This document shows, one piece after another, positions 59,601 through 64,000 of a stretch of 64,000 nucleotides of DNA (position 1 is the stretch's first letter; each line of letters starts with the position of its first letter). The notes under the pieces are model-generated. The model did not search any database. It was not told where the DNA came from and saw only the letters and a program-made list of their open reading frames with translations. The position numbers and the translations under genes are program-made. The stretch comes from Anatilimnocola floriformis (lineage in GTDB: Bacteria > Planctomycetota > Planctomycetia > Pirellulales > Pirellulaceae): contig NZ_JAMLFW010000001.1 of the NCBI RefSeq assembly GCF_024256385.1, positions 3,038,001-3,102,000 on the forward strand, written 5' to 3'.

Positions 59601-62600
59601 CTTCAGGTTCCCGGCGCTGTCGTACTGGTAGGTCGTCGCTCCCTGCAACGCATCCTGGCTGGAAGTACGCCGATTCAGCGCATCGTACTCGTAGTTCGTC
59701 GCATGCAAGAGCGGATCGAGGACCTGCAGCAGGCTCCCCGTCAGCGAGTACTGATATTGGGTAACGGGAGAGGCCTGACCACCAACACCGTCTGGATCGG
59801 GTTGCGTGATCATGAGCGTACGACCGAAATTGTCGTACTCATAGGTCGTGATATTGCCGAGAGCATCCGTGGAGTTGAGCAACTGGCCTGCCGCATCATA
59901 TTCCCGTTCACTGACCGGCGCCGCTAAACCGCCCACGCCATCCGGATCGGGTTGCGTGACCTTGATCAGGTTGTCGAGATCATCGTAGTCATACGTCGTG
60001 ATGTTGCCGAGCGCGTCCTTATCCGTCTCTTTCCGGCTGGCCACATCGTAGGTCGCTTCCAACTGCGGCCGAGCCAAGCCACCAGCGCCATCCGGATCAG
60101 GGAGTTTCGTGACGGTTAGTCGACCCAGGTCGTCATAGATGTACTCCGTCACCCGGCTTCCTGGCGCCGTCACCTTAGTCAACTGGCCCGCAACATCGAA
60201 CTCATATTCGGTCACAAGCGCAGTCAAGCCGCCAGCACCATCCGGATCGGCCGTGGTGACTTTCACCTGGCGATCGCGGTTGTCGTATTCGTAGCTGGTG
60301 ACGTTGCCCAGCGGATCGGTGACCGCCAGCAGGTGCCCGGCCAGATCATACGCATACTCGGTCACCGGCGCCGTGAGCGAACCACCACCATCGGGATCGG
60401 GCTGCGTGACTCTCACCAACCGGCCAAGCAGATCGTATTCACGTGTAGTGACACCGCCATTGGCGTCCTTCGCACTGATCAGATTCCCCGCCACGTCGAA
60501 CACTTGGTATATGATCGGTGAGGTCTGCAGTCCCACACCATCGGGATCAGGCAACGTGATCTTGAGATTCTGACTGAAGTTCGTGTACTCATAGGTCGTG
60601 ACGTTCCCTAGGGCATCGGTCGTGGAGATCGCACGCCCCAAGCCATCGTAGGAGGTTTGCGTGATGGGATTCACCAGCTCCGCGGCCACGCCGGCCGTGT
60701 CGGTGCTCACCGAAGGAGTAGCGCCAAGAGTGCCCGTGATGTCCGACACGGTCATCTGCACCACATTCGTGCCCGCCAGATTGCCGCGGAACGTGACGGT
60801 TGCTGCCGTGCTGGTGTGGGTCACCTTGGTATTACCAGCGCCCCACAGGCTGTCGAGCGCTGTCTGCAGACCACTCAGATCGGTCAGGTCAATCACGGCG
60901 GAATTGCTGTTGCCGTTGAGCTTGAAGTTGCCAACGGTGCCACTGTCGAAGTCAATAACCTGCACTTCATTGATGGCCGTCGTTGGATCAGCCACCTCGG
61001 GCATCGTGACTTTGGTCTGCCGACCCAGCTTGTCATAGGTGTAGGTCGTCTCCCGACCTAACGGATCGATCGTCGAGGCAACTAGCCCGCGGTCATCGAA
61101 GGTGGTGGTCGTGGTGGTCAGTTCGCTATCACCATCGTGATCGGGGCGTTCCACTTTGGTGACGCGGCTCTGCTTGTCGTACGTGTAGATCGTCTCCCGA
61201 TCAAGCGGATCGATTTCTTTGGTGCGGCGATTGCGCGCGTCGTATTCATACTTCCATTCGGGGCGAGCCAGTGGGTCACCACCATCCGGATCGGGCAGAG
61301 TGGTTTTGGTCAGCCGCCCCAGCAAGTCATAGTCGTAATCCGTCCGCCGCGATAATTCGTCGAGTTCATAATCGACGGTCCCATCCGCGTTGTAGTACGT
61401 GTAGGCCGTCGCTTCGTCGGCCGTACCCTCGGCATAGGTAACCGAGGTAACATCGCCCCGAGCGTTGTAGGTATAGGCCGTCACGCGCCCTAGCGGATCA
61501 GTCATAGTCTCGACCAACCCCGCCGGTGGATCGGCTGGATCGCTGGGCGCTGCAGTATACGTGTAACCCGTGACGATGTCGTCCGTTTCGAGATTGACGA
61601 GATCGTCGACTTCGCCAATCACTTGGCGCACTTCGGTGTTGAGGCCTGTGAGCGGATCAACCGTGTAAAGCGTCGTCAGTCCACGTTCATTGACATAGGA
61701 GGTGGGTACATTCCAGGTCGCATCGTATTCCCAAGTCCGCACGCCCGAGTTGGGCAACGTCATCTTCAGAAGATTCCCCTGCGTATCGTACTGATAGCGG
61801 GTGATCATCGTTTCGGGACCAGCGCCATCTGGATCCGGATCTGTTTGCTTCGTGATCCGCCCGTTAGCATCCCGCTCGTAGAGCGTCACGTTTCCTTCAG
61901 CATCCGTCATCTGCACTGGCAGACCCAGCGCGCCCAACACGTAAGTCGTGAGTTCGCCATTTTCATCCTCGGAAGTAGCCACGACGTCACTGGCCGGCTT
62001 GAGGCTCTCGGGATTTAGGGATGTTCCGTACCCGGCGCGTGGCAGCGTGGACGTCAGTGAATTTACAAATGTTTCTGTGGAACCATCTTGATTTTCGCGT
62101 GCGGTCAAGGCGCCGGCGGAATCATAGGTAAACGTCATCGTGTCGCTGCCATCGGCGACCGTTTTCAAGTAGCCATCTTCGTATGTGAAGCTAGTCACTA
62201 AGGCGCTGAGTGGGCCGCCACCGTCGGGATCAGGATAGGTGATCGTTTTCAGCTGATCATCTTCGTAGCCAAACGCGACACTGCGGCCGTCGAAGTCCGT
62301 GAGGCCAGCTAGTCGTTGATCGACATAGTCGTAGGTGAGCGTGCGGCCATCGTATTCTTCGACCTCCAACAGGTCATCTGCTTTCGAGTCGCCATCCGCA
62401 TTGGTGTAAACGAAGGTCGTTTTTCGTCCCTGCGTATCAGTCTTTTCCGTTACCAGGCCCAATGAGTTAAACAGCAACTCATTTCCCCGGCGATCTGAGA
62501 TCGTGAAGGTGCCATCGGAATTGTCAACCAACTCCGAGAAATCCTGATCACCCTGGGGACGCTTGAAGTTAGCTCCGTCTTTCTTAAACCACAGGAGGCG

Positions 62601-64000
62601 ATCGCCCATATGCTGCCACAGCGCACCTTCAGGGGTGATGGTCAGTCGGTCGATGGCGGCAATCGACCAACCAGCACTGAGCAACGCATTCGAAGGACCC
62701 GAGACCAAGGAATTTCCAGTCACGTCGTAGGACACCGTGTGGCCGCCGGCGTAATTTTCGGTGATCGGGATGCTCCACTCGGCCAGCCCAGTATCGAGCG
62801 CTGTGATGTCGAGCAAATCGCTGACGCGAAATCCCTGGCCTGGTGAGATACCGGCAGTGGAATACACCTGCCCATTCACTTCCACCGTGTCTGGAACTAA
62901 CGCACCTTCCAAGAAAGACATGTCCAAAGACATGACCGCCGGGCGGAACTCATTCGTCGAATAACGCGGCATGTACATCGCGGCCATCGCCGATGGACTT
63001 GGTGGCGTCACCACGTTGTTGCCAGTTTGCAGATTTTCACTGCTCTGTGAGCCGTCTGGCGTTGCCAGGCAGGCACAGACCGGGTTCGATATTTCGACAG
63101 TGACCGTTGTCTTCGTGCCGGTTTGACCGCCCGCCGCATACATCGTCACGTTGTCTAGGAAGGTTCCTAGCGTGTCTCTGTACGTCTCATACTCAGATTC
63201 AGACAGCCCGGTCAGCGCCGTTCCGCTGACATCGGCAAACTTGATTGTTGCGGTGCTGCTTTTCGCCACGAATGAAATCGTATGGGTTTCCCATGCAGTC
63301 GAGCCGGGGGTGAAAACTTCGGTATAGTTCGTGGCACCGTTGTTGACGGTCACCTGCATCGTATTGTCTTTCAAGTCGAGCCCCTCCCGAGCGGCCAGAG
63401 CGAACGACAGAACATAAGTCTGGTCCACAATCGTGGCGATCGATTGTTCAATCGCCGAAGCGCTATTTTCTCCTTCCGCACTTAGACCGCCTCCCCCGGG
63501 GCCATCTTCATCTGCATCCAACTCGATGTAGTTGTCACCGTAAGGAGTAGAAGTCACCGTTTCATGCTGGACTTCAATCCGAGGGCCCGACACCAGATTC
63601 CACCCAGGCAATCCGTAAAAGATGTTCCAGGTCGCGTCTTCCGGAAATTGACCACCACCGAGATCCTCGAAACTCCCGTTGACGACCAGATTCACGCCGT
63701 TCACCTGCGTCACGTGCACCGTGGTGAACGTGAAGGTATAGCTGCTGGTGCCACCAACCGAGATTCCGATCGTGGGAGTCACATCGCCCGGCACTTGAAA
63801 CCCATGATCGATTGCGACCGGATCGCCGCCCTCACCGGGTACCAAGGTCGGGTCATCCGGATTCAGCGGATCGACCGAGTCACCCCAGTCGATCACGTAA
63901 TCGATGAACGGGATGTCCGAGCTCAAAGTGAGGTTATACGAATGCCCTTGGGTCGCTGTGGCCGCTCCCGACACTTGGAACGCAGCCGGAATCGCTACTG
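56613..64000 (-). CDS. Giant Rhs/YD-repeat protein with a HExxH metallopeptidase-like tip (5' end outside window)
   Basis: At least 2460 residues; the frame is open at the window edge. The N-terminal part has a PKD-like segment (FIDYVIDWGDSVDPLNP) and a galactose-binding-like domain (LVVNGSFEDLGGGQFPEDAT). Dozens of YD repeats follow, many with a DPDGxGG spacer. Three inserted modules of about 80 residues with GTFTLTFGG-like cores lie near 58.7-59.35 kb (two in tandem) and 60.7-60.98 kb. The Rhs core ends with RWYDPAIGRWISEDPIGFSA. The tip of about 240 residues contains VIHELIHALDDKN (HExxH) and, 40 residues later, IEGLAYAG, a possible third zinc ligand. The tip is probably a secreted zinc peptidase toxin. 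Confidence 0.9.
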   Translation of the reverse strand, partial: VAIPAAFQVSGAATATQGHSYNLTLSSDIPFIDYVIDWGDSVDPLNPDDPTLVPGEGGDPVAIDHGFQVPGDVTPTIGISVGGTSSYTFTFTTVHVTQVNGVNLVVNGSFEDLGGGQFPEDATWNIFYGLPGWNLVSGPRIEVQHETVTSTPYGDNYIELDADEDGPGGGGLSAEGENSASAIEQSIATIVDQTYVLSFALAAREGLDLKDNTMQVTVNNGATNYTEVFTPGSTAWETHTISFVAKSSTATIKFADVSGTALTGLSESEYETYRDTLGTFLDNVTMYAAGGQTGTKTTVTVEISNPVCACLATPDGSQSSENLQTGNNVVTPPSPSAMAAMYMPRYSTNEFRPAVMSLDMSFLEGALVPDTVEVNGQVYSTAGISPGQGFRVSDLLDITALDTGLAEWSIPITENYAGGHTVSYDVTGNSLVSGPSNALLSAGWSIAAIDRLTITPEGALWQHMGDRLLWFKKDGANFKRPQGDQDFSELVDNSDGTFTISDRRGNELLFNSLGLVTEKTDTQGRKTTFVYTNADGDSKADDLLEVEEYDGRTLTYDYVDQRLAGLTDFDGRSVAFGYEDDQLKTITYPDPDGGGPLSALVTSFTYEDGYLKTVADGSDTMTFTYDSAGALTARENQDGSTETFVNSLTSTLPRAGYGTSLNPESLKPASDVVATSEDENGELTTYVLGALGLPVQMTDAEGNVTLYERDANGRITKQTDPDPDGAGPETMITRYQYDTQGNLLKMTLPNSGVRTWEYDATWNVPTSYVNERGLTTLYTVDPLTGLNTEVRQVIGEVDDLVNLETDDIVTGYTYTAAPSDPADPPAGLVETMTDPLGRVTAYTYNARGDVTSVTYAEGTADEATAYTYYNADGTVDYELDELSRRTDYDYDLLGRLTKTTLPDPDGGDPLARPEWKYEYDARNRRTKEIDPLDRETIYTYDKQSRVTKVERPDHDGDSELTTTTTTFDDRGLVASTIDPLGRETTYTYDKLGRQTKVTMPEVADPTTAINEVQVIDFDSGTVGNFKLNGNSNSAVIDLTDLSGLQTALDSLWGAGNTKVTHTSTAATVTFRGNLAGTNVVQMTVSDITGTLGATPSVSTDTAGVAAELVNPITQTSYDGLGRAISTTDALGNVTTYEYTNFSQNLKITLPDPDGVGLQTSPIIYQVFDVAGNLISAKDANGGVTTREYDLLGRLVRVTQPDPDGGGSLTAPVTEYAYDLAGHLLAVTDPLGNVTSYEYDNRDRQVKVTTADPDGAGGLTALVTEYEFDVAGQLTKVTAPGSRVTEYIYDDLGRLTVTKLPDPDGAGGLARPQLEATYDVASRKETDKDALGNITTYDYDDLDNLIKVTQPDPDGVGGLAAPVSEREYDAAGQLLNSTDALGNITTYEYDNFGRTLMITQPDPDGVGGQASPVTQYQYSLTGSLLQVLDPLLHATNYEYDALNRRTSSQDALQGATTYQYDSAGNLKFLTDPVNNTTEWVYDKLNRMVEEKNQLGDSRSFVYDAAGNLRQRTDRNERVMIYEYDHLNRQTAEEWWGGARPSVGISTSDGSTTNEVQRVGFSDSTPFQSGTFTLTFGGQTTSAIPYSANAATVQAALVALSNIDSGDVSVMKVANSITHQEWQITFTGALAGTNVSQISIDAASVYNGIGAPGTEVEATDTTGAKVDEVQVVTLSNTTGGTFTLGFGGASTAALDWDATTGEVDAALEALSGAGTVSVSGSTGGPWTITFTGAYSGANLAPLQSQAGNLTNSNLVRTIASTFNDDGDLEEISDPDATYEYTYDTLGRVTGYVQNLAGLTPEIEFVSQYNSASRRELLQAILDGDEDFQNTYAYDDLQRLSTLIQQSGADNAVANKRIEINYNSLGQYTRLDRYASADQSEFVASSHYSYDNLNRLLKLVHAETTTTPTGWGTDPLAGYQYAYDAASRILSIDSYLDGLSNYTHDDTNQLTGADHSTATDESYEYDENGNRIMSGYHINPNNQVDTDGTYNYTYDDEGNRLTRTKISNGYVTEYEWDFRNRLTKVTEKDNSNNILQVTTNSYDALNQWIRRNFDADGPGIAAPVDTFFAYENGQIALQFDGNATADLSHRYLWGDQVDQLFADEAVTSLGSAGDVIWPVGDHLGTQRDLVSYNSGTDDATVANHREYDSFGNLTNESNSAIDLLFGYTSRPLDETTGLQNNLNRWYDPAIGRWISEDPIGFSAGDANIARYVGNQPTLMADPNGLRPGASAAFYRRARAAAKRIITAKVVAEDRKHSAYLYYQPAGIEGFFKNATSVLGRITVQDSRIGTSLVQGAAAFYSSYDDTLQINGMAEDAEPGLVIHELIHALDDKNNWYLNITQLGYRRLRLIEGLAYAGVHLLEESNLLRDFEDRIRNGLATDPLDIQTRWDSAWKNLDRYSSTDVYVMGFNRGAITDADITDVGEKLKIKFSHDKLKCLYEKLIKQIVGIDVTLKAPAGLKRIFQ

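Noticed and set aside
58494-59927. 477-codon plus-strand frame opposite the Rhs gene
   Set aside because: Produced by the regular codon pattern of YD repeats; the Rhs frame is continuous for more than 7 kb.
59600-62500. CRISPR-like periodic repeats
   Set aside because: The periodicity comes from YD-repeat codons in one open frame; units vary and have no constant repeat with unique spacers.

Overview
The window looks like a chromosomal segment of a planctomycete, most likely a Pirellula-type member of Planctomycetota. This rests on the gene content: a TAT-exported Gfo/Idh/MocA oxidoreductase, a sulfatase remnant, a DUF1580-type small protein, an extracytoplasmic-function sigma factor, a very large YD-repeat protein, a TPR/CHAT-type exported protein and many secreted hydrolases. 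No taxonomic marker such as 16S rRNA is present, so the assignment is inference.

Region 1 (1-31.7 kb) is ordinary core genome. It begins with a type IV pilin-like gene cut by the window edge, then an FAD dehydrogenase. A FixL/FixJ-like two-component pair follows, with eight apparent PAS domains in the kinase. Next come a CHAT-like exported protein that lacks the catalytic dyad and a leftward heavy-metal RND efflux operon (His-rich exported protein, adaptor, short coiled-coil protein, CusA/CzcA pump, His-rich lipoprotein). The rest includes lepA, a ROK kinase, a wax-synthase-like MBOAT protein, an Imm22-like protein, a BshB1-like deacetylase, YceH, an exported rhodanese, asnS, a Gfo/Idh/MocA oxidoreductase and a SYLF-domain protein.

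Region 2 (31.8 to about 46 kb) is an accessory island that starts at the 3' end of tRNA-Arg(ACG). A tyrosine recombinase lies directly behind the tRNA. It is followed by a winged-helix-like protein, a DUF1580-like protein, a helicase-like protein without a Walker A motif, and a stand-alone reverse transcriptase overlapping it by ATGA. About 630 bases after the reverse transcriptase is a compact non-coding locus: a small GAGA-capped hairpin, a 65-nt hairpin with about 28 base pairs and a GCAA apex, and a Rho-independent terminator. Behind it are a two-gene FHA-ABC transporter operon, a stretch carrying a degenerate 23-bp tandem repeat, and a 5'-truncated MORC-type ATPase/nuclease. The helicase-like protein, reverse transcriptase and structured RNA are the best candidate here for an undescribed (retron- or DRT-like) system.

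Region 3 (46-55.4 kb) is rich in secreted alpha/beta hydrolases and a GH36-like glycosidase, with an ECF sigma factor. It also contains three decayed genes (a frameshifted haloperoxidase-like hydrolase, a RibD/DHFR-like remnant, a sulfatase cut within its first conserved motif) and a 3' fragment of a tRNA-Pro-like gene, which suggests a second integration scar.

Region 4 (55.4-64 kb) is a leftward Rhs/YD-repeat locus. A giant Rhs protein (its N-terminus outside the window) carries a HExxH metallopeptidase-like tip. A small single-pass membrane protein follows, then an orphan 285-bp copy of the Rhs core, which is the layout of Rhs tip exchange.
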